A stretch of 64,000 nt of DNA from Nocardia cyriacigeorgica (lineage in GTDB: Bacteria; Actinomycetota; Actinomycetes; Mycobacteriales; Mycobacteriaceae). Position numbers and translations under genes: made by a program. The notes beneath the pieces are model-generated. The model did no database searches. It had not been told where the DNA came from and saw only the letters and a program-made list of their open reading frames with translations. Below are positions 24,638 to 34,250 of this stretch, piece by piece. The stretch covers positions 1-64,000 of the forward strand of contig NZ_JARWNX010000052.1 of assembly GCF_029868385.1 (NCBI RefSeq). The letters are read 5' to 3'. Position 1 is the stretch's first letter, and each line of letters begins with the position of its first letter.

Positions 24638-26254
24638 ATGACGATGACCATGGACCCGCGCGCGAGCGCCGCGGTCTCCGACAATTACGCGGCGCATCAG
24701 GCGCTGGTCGCCGATCTGCGCGCCCGGCTCGCCGCGACCGCGCTCGGCGGTCCCGAGAAGGCCAGGCAGCGCCATATCGCGCGCGGCAAGCTACTGCCGC
24801 GCCAGCGGGTGGATCAGCTGCTCGACCCGGGCAGTCCGTTCCTGGAGCTGTCACCGCTGGCGGCGACCGGGATGTACGACGACGAATGCCCCGGCGCGGG
24901 CGTCATCACCGGTATCGGCCGGGTGTCCGGGCGCGAATGCGTGATCGTCGCCAACGACGCGACAGTCAAGGGCGGCACCTACTACCCGCTATCGGTGAAG
25001 AAGCATCTGCGTGCCCAGGAAGTGGCGTTGCAGAACCATCTGCCGTGTGTCTACCTGGTCGATTCGGGCGGGGCGTATCTGCCGCATCAGGACGAGGTGT
25101 TCCCCGATCGCGAGCATTTCGGCCGGATCTTCTACAACCAGGCGAATATGAGCGCCAAGGGCATCGCCCAGATCGCCGCGGTGATGGGTTCGTGCACCGC
25201 GGGCGGTGCGTATGTGCCCGCCATGAGCGATGAAGCGGTGATCGTGCGCGATCAGGGCACCATCTTCCTCGGCGGTCCACCGCTGGTGAAGGCCGCGACC
25301 GGTGAGGTCGTCACCGCCGAGGAACTCGGCGGCGGCGCACTGCATTCCCGCACCTCCGGTGTCACCGATCATCTCGCCGACGACGATCAGGACGCGTTGC
25401 GGATCGTGCGCCGCATCGTCGCCACCCTCGGCCCACGCCAGGACAGTCCATGGGAGGTGCGGCCGCCGGTGGAGCCAGCGGCGCCCGCCGAAGGGCTGTA
25501 CGACGTGGTCCCGGTCGATCTGCGTACGCCCTATGACGTGCGCGAGGTGATCACCCGCATCGTCGACGGCGATCCCGGCGGCGGTAGCGGCTTCCACGAA
25601 TTCAAGGCCGAGTACGGCAAGACCCTGGTCACCGGCTTCGCCCATATCCACGGCCATCCGGTCGGCATCGTCGCCAACAACGGCGTGCTGTTCAGCGAAT
25701 CCGCCATGAAGGGCGCCCATTTCATCGAGCTGTGCGATAAGCGCAAGATTCCGCTGCTGTTCCTCCAGAACATCACCGGATTCATGGTCGGCCGCGATTA
25801 CGAGGCGGGCGGTATCGCCAAGCACGGCGCCAAGATGGTGACCGCGGTGGCGTGTGCGCGGGTACCGAAGCTGACCGTGGTCATCGGCGGCTCCTACGGT
25901 GCGGGCAACTACTCCATGTGCGGACGCGCGTATTCACCGCGCTTCCTGTGGATGTGGCCCAATGCCCGGATCTCGGTGATGGGCGGCGAACAGGCGGCCT
26001 CGGTGCTGTCGACGGTGCGCGGCGACCAACTCGACAGCAGCGGTAAGCCGTGGACCGAGGAGGATCAGGAGGAGTTCAAGGCGCCGATCCGCGATCAGTA
26101 CGAGCGGCAGGGCAATCCCTACTACTCCACCGCGCGGATCTGGGATGACGGCGTCATCGACCCGGCCGACACCAGAACCGTGCTCGGCCTGGCCCTTTCG
26201 GTCTGTGCGCAGGCTCCGCTGGAACCTGTCTCCTACGGCGTCTTCCGGATGTGA
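24638..26254 (+). CDS. accD1: Acyl-CoA carboxylase beta subunit (3-methylcrotonyl-CoA carboxylase type)
   Basis: This is the carboxyltransferase subunit, which moves CO2 from carboxybiotin to 3-methylcrotonyl-CoA. It has 538 residues, with the N-terminal crotonase-fold half carrying the Gly-rich oxyanion loop (MGSCTAGGAYVPAMSDE) and the C-terminal half the second one (GGSYGAGNYSMCGRAY), plus FLQNITGFMVG, characteristic of methylcrotonyl-type beta subunits. ATG 24638 follows GGCAGGA. Its stop overlaps the alpha-subunit start. The gene order matches M. tuberculosis accD1-accA1. Confidence 0.93.
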   Translation: MTMTMDPRASAAVSDNYAAHQALVADLRARLAATALGGPEKARQRHIARGKLLPRQRVDQLLDPGSPFLELSPLAATGMYDDECPGAGVITGIGRVSGRECVIVANDATVKGGTYYPLSVKKHLRAQEVALQNHLPCVYLVDSGGAYLPHQDEVFPDREHFGRIFYNQANMSAKGIAQIAAVMGSCTAGGAYVPAMSDEAVIVRDQGTIFLGGPPLVKAATGEVVTAEELGGGALHSRTSGVTDHLADDDQDALRIVRRIVATLGPRQDSPWEVRPPVEPAAPAEGLYDVVPVDLRTPYDVREVITRIVDGDPGGGSGFHEFKAEYGKTLVTGFAHIHGHPVGIVANNGVLFSESAMKGAHFIELCDKRKIPLLFLQNITGFMVGRDYEAGGIAKHGAKMVTAVACARVPKLTVVIGGSYGAGNYSMCGRAYSPRFLWMWPNARISVMGGEQAASVLSTVRGDQLDSSGKPWTEEDQEEFKAPIRDQYERQGNPYYSTARIWDDGVIDPADTRTVLGLALSVCAQAPLEPVSYGVFRM

Positions 26255-28350
26255 TGACCATGTTGAACAAGACTCATCCCGTCGGTTTCGACACCGTCCT
26301 GGTCGCCAATCGTGGCGAGATCGCGGTGCGCGTCATCCGCACGCTGCGCGCCATGGGCATCCGCTCGGTCGCGGTCTACAGCGATGCCGACGCCGACGCC
26401 AGGCATGTCCACGAGGCCGATATCGCGATCCGGCTCGGCCCCGCACCGGCACGGGAGAGCTACCTCGATATCAGCAAGGTGGTCGACGCCGCCGTGCGCA
26501 CCGGTGCGCAGGCCGTGCATCCCGGCTACGGATTCCTGTCCGAGAACGCCGCTTTCGCCGCCGCACTGGCCGAGAAGGACATCGTGTTCCTCGGTCCGCC
26601 CGCGAAGGCGATCGAGGTGATGGGCGATAAGATCACCGCCAAGAACACGGTCTCGGCCTTCGATGTGCCGGTGGTGCCCGGTATCGCCGAACCCGGACTC
26701 GATGATGCCGCGCTCATCGCGGCCGCAACCGAGATCGGCTATCCGGTGCTGGTCAAACCGTCCGCCGGTGGTGGCGGTAAGGGTATGCGGCTGGTCACCG
26801 ACCCGGCCGAACTGCCCGCCGCGCTCACGAGTGCGCGCCGCGAGGCCGGTGCCGCATTCGGTGACGACACCCTGTTCCTCGAGCGGTTCGTCACCCGGCC
26901 GCGCCATATCGAGGTGCAGATCCTCGCCGACCAGCACGGCAATGTGGTGCATCTGGGCGAACGCGAATGCAGTTTGCAGCGCAGACATCAGAAGGTCATC
27001 GAAGAGGCACCCTCACCGCTGCTGGACGCGACGACCAGGGCCAGGATCGGCACCGCGGCCTGCAATACCGCGCGCAGCGTCGACTATGTGGGTGCGGGCA
27101 CGGTCGAGTTCATCGTGTCGGCGGACCGTCCGGACGAGTTCTTCTTCATGGAGATGAACACCCGCTTGCAGGTGGAGCATCCGGTGACCGAGATGGTGAC
27201 CGGCGTCGACCTGGTGGAATGTCAGGTGCGGGTAGCCGCCGGGCAGCGGATCACGTTGGCGCAGGAGGATATCCGGCTCATCGGGCATGCCGTGGAGGCC
27301 CGCGTCTACGCCGAGGATCCCGGCCGTGGTTTCCTGCCGACCGGTGGCACGGTCGTCGATCTGGCCGAGCCGAGTGGCAATGGCGTGCGGGTGGATTCGG
27401 GGCTGCGCGTCGGTACCGTCGTCGGCAGCGATTACGACCCGATGCTATCGAAGGTCATCGCGCACGGTCCCGATCGCGCGGCCGCATTGGCGACGTTGGA
27501 CCGGGCACTGGCCGATACCGCGGTGCTCGGTGTGACGACCAATATCGAATTCCTGCGCTTCCTGCTCGCCGATCCCGATGTGGTCGCCGGTCGGCTGGAT
27601 ACCGCACTGCTGGATCGCCGGGCCGTCGATTTCACCCCGGCACCGGTCACCGATGACGCGTTCGCCGCGGGCGCGGTCTACCACTGGTTGCGCCGCTGGC
27701 CCGCGACGGTGCGCGATCCATGGCAGTTGCCGACCGGCTGGCGGGTCGGGGCCGCCGCCCCCACCTCGATCCGGCTCGACGGCGGCGATCGCATCGAACA
27801 CGTCTACCTCACCGGTACGCCCGCGGCCGCCGAACTGCGGGTGGGTGCGGATGGTGCGCCCGTCGCGCTGCGCGCCGAACTCACCGCACCGGATGCGCTG
27901 ACGATCACCGTCGACGGCCTGCGCCGCGACTACCGCGTCGCCGAACACGATCATCGCCTGTGGGTCGGCGGCCCGTTCGGGGTCATCGCGCTACGTGAGG
28001 TGGCGGAGGTGAATGTCCGCGCCGGTGATGCCGAGGCGGGCGATACCGAGATCCGCAGCCCCATGCCGGGTTCGGTGATCGCGGTGGTGGTGGAGCCGGG
28101 TGCGGAGGTCGCCGCCGGTGCGCCCGTTGTGGTGGTGGAGGCGATGAAGATGGAGCATTCGCTCACCGCCCCCGCCGCGGGCACTGTGGAGCTGCTGGTC
28201 CGCCCCGGCGATCAGGTGAGCCTCGACCAGGTCCTCGCCACGATCCACGCCGCCGATCCGGCGCGATCCGGCCCCGAATCCACCGCCTCGGCAGTCACCG
28301 GCACAGCACCGGACACGGTATCGACCGCCGATCACGCCTCAGACCGATAG
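26254..28350 (+). CDS. accA1: Acyl-CoA carboxylase alpha subunit, biotin carboxylase and carrier
   Basis: The 698-residue protein charges biotin with CO2 using ATP. Domains in order: biotin-carboxylase N domain (VLVANRGEIAVRVIRT), ATP-grasp with the Gly-rich loop KPSAGGGGKGM, catalytic segment MEMNTRLQVEHPVTE, C domain, a linker that contacts the beta subunit, and a biotinyl domain with EAMKMEH near residue 632, Lys632 being the biotin site. ATG 26254 overlaps the accD1 stop; GTG 26251 is an alternative. It pairs with the upstream beta subunit. Confidence 0.93.
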   Translation: MTMLNKTHPVGFDTVLVANRGEIAVRVIRTLRAMGIRSVAVYSDADADARHVHEADIAIRLGPAPARESYLDISKVVDAAVRTGAQAVHPGYGFLSENAAFAAALAEKDIVFLGPPAKAIEVMGDKITAKNTVSAFDVPVVPGIAEPGLDDAALIAAATEIGYPVLVKPSAGGGGKGMRLVTDPAELPAALTSARREAGAAFGDDTLFLERFVTRPRHIEVQILADQHGNVVHLGERECSLQRRHQKVIEEAPSPLLDATTRARIGTAACNTARSVDYVGAGTVEFIVSADRPDEFFFMEMNTRLQVEHPVTEMVTGVDLVECQVRVAAGQRITLAQEDIRLIGHAVEARVYAEDPGRGFLPTGGTVVDLAEPSGNGVRVDSGLRVGTVVGSDYDPMLSKVIAHGPDRAAALATLDRALADTAVLGVTTNIEFLRFLLADPDVVAGRLDTALLDRRAVDFTPAPVTDDAFAAGAVYHWLRRWPATVRDPWQLPTGWRVGAAAPTSIRLDGGDRIEHVYLTGTPAAAELRVGADGAPVALRAELTAPDALTITVDGLRRDYRVAEHDHRLWVGGPFGVIALREVAEVNVRAGDAEAGDTEIRSPMPGSVIAVVVEPGAEVAAGAPVVVVEAMKMEHSLTAPAAGTVELLVRPGDQVSLDQVLATIHAADPARSGPESTASAVTGTAPDTVSTADHASDR

Positions 28351-28358
28351 GACTCACG

Positions 28359-29519
28359 ATGACCGATTTCCTTTCCACCGGAACACTTCCCGACGAGTAC
28401 CGCGATCTGGCGCTCACCGTCCGCGATTTCGCCAACCAGGTGGTCGCGCCGGTCGCCGCCGAACACGATGCCAACCACACCTTCCCGTACAAGGTCGTCG
28501 AGGGCATGGCCGAGATGGGTCTGTTCGGCCTGCCGTTCCCGGAGGAGTTCGGTGGTATGGGCGGCGACTATTTCGCGCTGTGCCTCGCGCTCGAGGAACT
28601 GGGCAAGATCGACCAGAGTGTGGCGATCACCCTGGAAGCGGGCGTCTCGCTCGGCGCCATGCCGATCTACCGGTTCGGCAACGACAAACAGAAACAGGAA
28701 TGGCTGCCGCAACTCACCAGCGGCCGCAATCTGGCCGCCTTCGGCCTCACCGAACCCGGTGCGGGCAGCGATGCGGGCGGCACCCGCACCACCGCGGTCG
28801 CCGACAGTGGTGATTGGGTCATCAACGGCAGCAAACAGTTCATCACCAATTCCGGTACCGACATCACCAAACTGGTGACGGTGACCGCGGTGACCGGCGA
28901 AACGGGCGGCAAGAAGGAGATCTCCACCATCCTTGTGCCCACCGACACCCCCGGTTTCGTGGCCGAACCCGCCTACAACAAGGTCGGCTGGAATGCCTCC
29001 GACACCCACCCGCTCTCGTTCACCGATGTGCGGGTGCCGGAGGAGAACCTGCTCGGTGAACGCGGGCGCGGCTACGCCAACTTCCTGCGCATCCTCGACG
29101 AGGGCCGCATCGCCATCGCCGCGCTGTCCACCGGCGCCGCGCAGGGCTGCGTCGATGAGAGCGTGCGCTATGCCAAGGAGCGCGAGGCCTTCGGCCGGGC
29201 GATCGGCACCAATCAGGCCATCGCGTTCAAGATCGCTCGCATGGAGGCCCGCGCGCACACCGCCCGCGCCGCCTACTACGACGCGGCCGCGCTGATGCTC
29301 GCGGGCAAACCGTTCAAGAAGCAGGCCTCGATCGCCAAACTGATCGCGGGTGAAGCGGCGATGGACAATGCCCGCGACGCCACTCAGATCTTCGGCGGCT
29401 ACGGCTTCATGAACGAATACCCTGTGGCCAGGCACTACCGCGACAGCAAGATCCTGGAGATCGGTGAGGGCACGACGGAGGTGCAGTTGATGTTGATCGC
29501 GCGGGAGCTTGGACTGTGA
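28359..29519 (+). CDS. fadE19: Acyl-CoA dehydrogenase, probable isovaleryl-CoA dehydrogenase
   Basis: The 386-residue flavoprotein has all acyl-CoA dehydrogenase signatures: FGLTEPGAGSDAGGTRT, a DGDWVINGSKQFITN-like region, the FAD segment ATQIFGGYGFMNEYPVARHYRD, and the end EIGEGTTEVQLMLIARELGL. The Glu in GEGT sits at the usual catalytic-base position; human isovaleryl-CoA dehydrogenase has Ala there and uses another Glu. Isovaleryl-CoA is therefore assigned from the operon, which matches the M. tuberculosis fadE19 locus. Another branched or short acyl-CoA remains possible. Eight bases separate it from accA1. Confidence 0.88.
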   Translation: MTDFLSTGTLPDEYRDLALTVRDFANQVVAPVAAEHDANHTFPYKVVEGMAEMGLFGLPFPEEFGGMGGDYFALCLALEELGKIDQSVAITLEAGVSLGAMPIYRFGNDKQKQEWLPQLTSGRNLAAFGLTEPGAGSDAGGTRTTAVADSGDWVINGSKQFITNSGTDITKLVTVTAVTGETGGKKEISTILVPTDTPGFVAEPAYNKVGWNASDTHPLSFTDVRVPEENLLGERGRGYANFLRILDEGRIAIAALSTGAAQGCVDESVRYAKEREAFGRAIGTNQAIAFKIARMEARAHTARAAYYDAAALMLAGKPFKKQASIAKLIAGEAAMDNARDATQIFGGYGFMNEYPVARHYRDSKILEIGEGTTEVQLMLIARELGL

Positions 29520-30049
29520 GCGCCGAGCACGACGCCGGGTCCACCGAGCCGGGCGCCGAGATACGCCGAGTGGTCCAGACGGGGCTGTGGTTCGAGGAGC
29601 TGGAGACCGGGGTGATCTATGAGCACCGGCCCGGCCGCACCATGACCGAAACCGACAATGTGCTGTTCAGCACGCTCACGATGAATCCGCAGGGCCTGCA
29701 CATCGACGCCGCCTACAGCGAGGCGCAGGAGCCGTTCCATCAGCGGCTGGTGAATTCGCTGTTCACCCTCGGCACCATGGTCGGCCTCGCGGTCGCACAT
29801 CTGACCCAGGGCACCACAGTCGCCAACCTGGGCTTCAGCGAAGTGAAGTTCCCGGCGCCGCTGTTCCATGGCGACACCATCTACGCCGAAACGGTTGTAC
29901 TGGACAAACGCCTGTCCAAGAGCAGGCCGGGTGAAGGCATCGTCACCTTCCGGCACACCGCGCGCAACCAGCACGGCACGGTGGTCGCGGTGGCGGTACG
30001 CAACGCGATGATCCGGGTGCGCCCACAGCCAGGCGATGGTGTGGCGTGA
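29516..30049 (+). CDS. MaoC-like hydratase, probable methylglutaconyl/itaconyl-CoA hydratase
   Basis: The 177-residue hot-dog protein starts at GTG overlapping the previous stop (GTGA). It has WFEELETGVIYEHRPGRTMTE and a central TDNVLFSTLTMNPQGLHIDA segment resembling the hydratase-2 motif, with Asn/His in the active-site loop. It is syntenic with M. tuberculosis Rv2499c, reported as an R-specific hydratase acting on itaconyl-CoA and in leucine breakdown. Here it would hydrate 3-methylglutaconyl-CoA to HMG-CoA. Confidence 0.85.
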   Translation: MSAEHDAGSTEPGAEIRRVVQTGLWFEELETGVIYEHRPGRTMTETDNVLFSTLTMNPQGLHIDAAYSEAQEPFHQRLVNSLFTLGTMVGLAVAHLTQGTTVANLGFSEVKFPAPLFHGDTIYAETVVLDKRLSKSRPGEGIVTFRHTARNQHGTVVAVAVRNAMIRVRPQPGDGVA

Positions 30050-30861
30050 CCGGGGCCTGGATTCCCGCTGGACCCGCCTGGCTGTTCTGCCCGGCGGACC
30101 GGCCCGAGCGTTTCGCGAAGGCGGCCGCCGCGGCGGATGTGGTGATCCTCGATCTGGAGGACGGCGTCGCCGCGAGCGATAAGGCAGCCGCCCGGACCGC
30201 GCTGGTGGAGACGCCGCTCGACCCGGAGACCACGATCGTGCGGGTCAATGCCGCCGGGACCGACGACCATCGCTACGACCTGGCCGCGCTGATCGATACC
30301 GGGTACCGGCGGATCATGCTGCCGAAATGCGAGTCGACGGCCCAGCTGGCCGCATTGTCGCCGTACGAGGTCATCGTGCTCGTGGAATCGCCGCTGGGCG
30401 CGCTCGAGGTGGAGCGCACCGCGGCGGCCGAGAACACCATCGGCGTCATGTGGGGTGCGGAGGATCTGGTCGCCGGGCTCGGCGGCACATCGAGCAGGCA
30501 CTCCGACGGCGGCTACCGCGACGTCGCCAGACATGTCCGGTCGAAGGCGTTGCTGGCCGCCAAGGCACACAACCGGTTCGCCCTGGATTCGGTGTACCTC
30601 GATATCGCCGATCTGGGCGGGCTGCGCACCGAGGCCGAGGACGCGGTCGCCGTCGGATTCGATGTCAAGGTGGCCATCCATCCGAGCCAAGTGGCCGTCA
30701 TCCGGGATGCCTACACCCCCTCCGATGATGAAATCGACTGGGCGCGTGGGGTTCTCGAACAGGCGCCGCAGCATCGCGGCGTATTCGCCTATCGAGGCCG
30801 CATGGTCGACGCCCCCGTGCTGCGCCACGCCGAACAGCTCGTCCGACGCGCCCGCAGCTGA
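30046..30861 (+). CDS. citE: CitE-type beta-hydroxyacyl-CoA lyase
   Basis: The 271-residue TIM-barrel protein belongs to the HpcH/HpaI aldolase and citrate-lyase beta family: an N-terminal AWLFCPADRPERFAKAAAAA, VVILDLEDGVA with metal-binding acids, IMLPKCES, and VIVLVESPLGALEVERTAA. It starts at GTG overlapping the hydratase stop. The M. tuberculosis counterpart Rv2498c is reported to cleave HMG-CoA and citramalyl-CoA. No citrate-lyase alpha or gamma subunits are present, so citrate lyase is unlikely. In this pathway it would yield acetoacetate and acetyl-CoA. Confidence 0.88.
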   Translation: MTGAWIPAGPAWLFCPADRPERFAKAAAAADVVILDLEDGVAASDKAAARTALVETPLDPETTIVRVNAAGTDDHRYDLAALIDTGYRRIMLPKCESTAQLAALSPYEVIVLVESPLGALEVERTAAAENTIGVMWGAEDLVAGLGGTSSRHSDGGYRDVARHVRSKALLAAKAHNRFALDSVYLDIADLGGLRTEAEDAVAVGFDVKVAIHPSQVAVIRDAYTPSDDEIDWARGVLEQAPQHRGVFAYRGRMVDAPVLRHAEQLVRRARS

Positions 30862-30888
30862 TCCACACACCGAACCAGGAGAACCACG

Positions 30889-32838
30889 ATGCAGCCACAG
30901 TGGGTGCCCACCGACCGGGATATCGCCGAGGCGAGGGTCACCGATTTCGCCCGCTTCGTCACCGCACGCACCGGCGTCCCCACGCCCGACTACGCGGCGC
31001 TGTGGCAGTGGTCGGTGGATGATCTGCCCGGTTTCTGGCGCGCGCTGTGGGATTACTTCGACCTCGGTGAGGTCGCGGGCGAGGTCCTGGCCGAGGAGAC
31101 CATGCCCGGCGCGCGCTGGTTTCCCGGCACCCGGCTGAACTATGTGGATCAGGTGGTGCGCCGGGCGCGCGCCGACCGGCCCGCGATCGTGCAGCTCTCG
31201 GATGGCGGCGAGGAGGTCACCGAGGTCTCCTGGACCGAATTGATCGACCGCACCGCCGCATTCGCACGGACCCTGCGAGCCCTCGGGGTGCGGCCAGGCG
31301 ACCGGGTGGCCGGGTACCTGCCCAATGTCGCCGAAGCCGTGATCGCATTCCTGGGCACAGCGGCGATCGGCGCGGTGTGGAGCGCATGCGGGCAGGACTA
31401 CACCGCCAAGGCCGCCCTCGACCGGCTCGGCCAGCTGGAACCGACCGTGCTGGTCACCGCCGACGGCTACCGTTTCGGCGGTAAGGCGCACGATAAACGC
31501 GCGGACATCGCGCAGTTGCGGGCCGGGCTGCCCACCGTGCGCGAAACCGTCGTGGTGTCGCGGCTCGGCCTGGAGGTTCCCGATGCGATGGCGTGGGCCG
31601 ATGCCGTCACGACCACCGAGGCCGATGCCGTGATCGACACCGAGGCCGTCGATTTCGATCATCCGCTGTGGATCGTGTTCTCCTCCGGCACCACCGGACT
31701 GCCCAAGGGCATCGTGCACGGCCACGGCGGTGTGCTGCTCGAACATCTGAAAGCCGTGGCGCTGCAATCCGATATCGGGCCGCAGGACACCTTCTTCTGG
31801 TACACCAGCCCCAGTTGGATGATGTGGAACTTCCAGGTCGCCGGACTGCTGGCGGGTGCGACCATCGTCTGCTTCGACGGCAGCCCGACCCATCCCGAGC
31901 CGGACGCGCTGTGGCGGATCGCGGCGAAGGTGCGCGCGACGGTGCTCGGCACCAGCCCCGGCTATGTACTGGCCTGCATCAAGGCGGGCGCGGTGCCGCA
32001 GCACGAGCACGACCTGTCGGCCCTGCGGCTGATCGGCATCACCGGGTCCGCGCTGCCGCCCTCGTCGGCGCTGTGGTTGCGCGACAATGTCGGCGCGCAT
32101 ATTCCGGTCTCCTCGATCAGTGGCGGCACCGATGTGGTGTCGGCGTTCGTCGGCGGTGTGCGCACGGTGCCGGTGTGGCCGGGTGAACTGTCGGCGCCCT
32201 ATCTCGGTGTGGCACTGGATGCTTATGACGAATCCGGTCGACCGGTGCGCGGCGAGGTGGGTGAGCTGGTGATCACCCGGCCCATGCCGTCCATGCCGGT
32301 GAGTTTCTGGCGCGATCCGGACGGAAAGCGTTATCACGACGCCTATTTCGACACCTATCCCGGTGTGTGGCGGCACGGTGACTGGATCACCCTGACCGAG
32401 CACGGCTCGATCGTGGTGCACGGACGCTCCGATTCCACCCTCAACCGGCACGGCATCCGAATGGGCAGCGCCGATATCTATCAGGCCGTGGAACGGCTGC
32501 CCGAGATCGCCGAAGCCCTGGTGATCGGCGCCGAGCAGCCCGACGGCGGCTACTGGATGCCGCTGTTCGTGGTGCTCGCGCCCGGCGCCGAACTGACCGA
32601 TGAACTCACCGAGCGGATCAAGACGGTGATCCGCACCGAGGTGTCACCGCGGCATGTGCCCGACGAGATCCGGTCCGCGCCCGCCGTCCCACACACCCGC
32701 ACCGGCAAGAAGCTCGAGGTACCCATCAAGAAGCTGTTCCAGGGCGCGGACCCGGCTCGGGTGGTCGAGCGCAGCGCCGTCGACGATCCCGATCTGCTCG
32801 ACTGGTATTCGCGGATCCGTCCGCCCGGCCGCCGGTGA
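30889..32838 (+). CDS. Acetoacetate-CoA ligase (acetoacetyl-CoA synthetase)
   Basis: This enzyme activates acetoacetate to acetoacetyl-CoA with ATP. The 649-residue length and the N-terminal QPQWVPTDRDIAEARVTDFARF are typical of acetoacetyl-CoA synthetases. Adenylation motifs are present: IVFSSGTTGLPKGIVHGHGG, WYTSPSWMMWNFQVAGLLAG, GTDVVSAFVGG, HGRSDSTLNRHGIRMGSADIYQ, and a C-terminal Lys (TRTGKKLEVPIKKL). AGGAG precedes the ATG. It lies 27 bases after citE. M. tuberculosis has ScoA/ScoB CoA-transferase genes beside this operon; this ATP-dependent ligase seems to take their place. Confidence 0.92.
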   Translation: MQPQWVPTDRDIAEARVTDFARFVTARTGVPTPDYAALWQWSVDDLPGFWRALWDYFDLGEVAGEVLAEETMPGARWFPGTRLNYVDQVVRRARADRPAIVQLSDGGEEVTEVSWTELIDRTAAFARTLRALGVRPGDRVAGYLPNVAEAVIAFLGTAAIGAVWSACGQDYTAKAALDRLGQLEPTVLVTADGYRFGGKAHDKRADIAQLRAGLPTVRETVVVSRLGLEVPDAMAWADAVTTTEADAVIDTEAVDFDHPLWIVFSSGTTGLPKGIVHGHGGVLLEHLKAVALQSDIGPQDTFFWYTSPSWMMWNFQVAGLLAGATIVCFDGSPTHPEPDALWRIAAKVRATVLGTSPGYVLACIKAGAVPQHEHDLSALRLIGITGSALPPSSALWLRDNVGAHIPVSSISGGTDVVSAFVGGVRTVPVWPGELSAPYLGVALDAYDESGRPVRGEVGELVITRPMPSMPVSFWRDPDGKRYHDAYFDTYPGVWRHGDWITLTEHGSIVVHGRSDSTLNRHGIRMGSADIYQAVERLPEIAEALVIGAEQPDGGYWMPLFVVLAPGAELTDELTERIKTVIRTEVSPRHVPDEIRSAPAVPHTRTGKKLEVPIKKLFQGADPARVVERSAVDDPDLLDWYSRIRPPGRR

Positions 32839-32899
32839 TCCACGACGCACGGCGGGGAGCGCCACATTGTCGCTGGTTACCGGGCGATACCATGTCGGA

Positions 32900-34147
32900 A
32901 TGAGTGTCGACAATCGCCGTACGGTGCGCGCGACGAGCAACGGCGACTCGGCGCCACGGGAGATCCGGCGCAGGCCGAAGAACCGGCGAGCCCAGATCGC
33001 GGCGGCCGCGGCGTCGGCTTTCGGCTCCCTCGGCTATCACGGTGTCAGCATGGAGGACATCGCCTCGGGTCTCGGTATCAGCTCGGCCGCGCTGTATCGG
33101 CATTACCCCAGCAAGTACGCCCTGTTCCGGGAGGAACTGCTGCGGGTGGGCCGGGCCATGACGGAGTCGGTGCGGCTACCGGACGACGTCGCCGACCACT
33201 CCCCCGAACAGCGGCTGCGCCGCGTGCTCGACGCGCTGATCACCGCGACCATCGACAACCGGGCCAGCGTCACCCTGGTGCGCTGGGAGGGTCGCTACCT
33301 CACACCGGAGGATCTGGATCTGCTCAACGAGCAGCAGACCACCGTCCTCGATGCACTCGGCGCCGAACTCATCGCACTGCGGCCCGCGCTCACCGAGGAC
33401 GATCTGCGGGTGCTGCGCGCCGCCATGCTGTCCACCATCACCAGCATCGCCGATCATCACGCCGCACTGCCCGCGAAATCGCTTGCCCGCCTGCTGTCCT
33501 CGGCCTGCTGGGATATCGCACAGGCGGAGCTGCCCGCCGTCGGCGACGCGGTGGAACCCGCCGCGGCGGCGGAGATCCCGGATTCGTTCAAACACGAACT
33601 GCTGCTGCGCAAGGCCGTCGAACTGTTCCATGATCGCGGCTATCCGAACGTCAGCGTGGAGGATATCGCCACCGCCGCCGGACTGTCGGCGGCGTCGGCG
33701 GTGTACCGGTTCTATCGCGGTAAGAGCGATCTGCTCGCCGCGGCGTTCCGCCGTGCGGCCGAACGGGTTTCGAGCGCCATCGGTCCCGCCGTCGCCACAG
33801 CCGACAGTGCGGAGGCGGCGCTGGTATCACTGATCGACCAGTACGTGGAGGGCTCGTTCACCGAGCGCGCGCTGACCTTCGTCTATTACACCGAGTTCCA
33901 GCATGTGCCCGCCGAGGAACGTACGGTGTTGCGCAATATCCAGCGACTCAGCGTCGAGGAGTGGGCGCGGCTGGTGCGTGAGGTTCGACCGGAACTCGCG
34001 CCCGCGGAATCGCGGTTCCTCGTCCATGCCGCATTCGCCCTGGTGGTGGATCTCGGGCGGTCGTTCGGCACCGCGCCGATCGCCTCGCAGGCCCGCGTCG
34101 CGGCACTGATGCAGATCGTGCTGTTCGGGCGGCCCGCCCAGCTCTGA
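32900..34147 (+). CDS. Mce3R-like regulator with two tandem TetR domains (copy 1)
   Basis: The 415-residue protein has two complete TetR units. The first HTH covers AASAFGSLGYHGVSMEDI and SAALYRHYPSKYALFREEL; the second starts at KHELLLRKAVELFHDRGYPNVSVEDI with SAVYRFYRGKSDLLAAAF. This double-TetR layout is that of M. tuberculosis Mce3R, which represses mce3 and lipid genes. It is duplicated next door and faces the mce operon. ATG 32900 is the first start consistent with homology to copy 2. It may control the mce operon, itself or the upstream catabolic genes. Confidence 0.85.
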   Translation: MSVDNRRTVRATSNGDSAPREIRRRPKNRRAQIAAAAASAFGSLGYHGVSMEDIASGLGISSAALYRHYPSKYALFREELLRVGRAMTESVRLPDDVADHSPEQRLRRVLDALITATIDNRASVTLVRWEGRYLTPEDLDLLNEQQTTVLDALGAELIALRPALTEDDLRVLRAAMLSTITSIADHHAALPAKSLARLLSSACWDIAQAELPAVGDAVEPAAAAEIPDSFKHELLLRKAVELFHDRGYPNVSVEDIATAAGLSAASAVYRFYRGKSDLLAAAFRRAAERVSSAIGPAVATADSAEAALVSLIDQYVEGSFTERALTFVYYTEFQHVPAEERTVLRNIQRLSVEEWARLVREVRPELAPAESRFLVHAAFALVVDLGRSFGTAPIASQARVAALMQIVLFGRPAQL

Positions 34148-34231
34148 CCGCGCACCATCCGGTGGTCGATCACGGCTGAAACCTGCCGACCCCGCGTCTC
34201 GTATGTTATGGCTCATTCTTTCTATACACAT

Positions 34232-34250
34232 GGTAATAGTACTCGTTACC
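34232..34250. promoter_or_regulatory. AT-rich leader with inverted repeat ahead of the second Mce3R-like gene
   Basis: The 188-base gap between the two regulators has an AT-rich stretch (34200-34285) unusual for this genome. It contains GGTAA-N9-TTACC (34232-34250), a plausible dimeric regulator site. A short hydrophobic frame from ATG 34203 is probably accidental. Confidence 0.4.
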
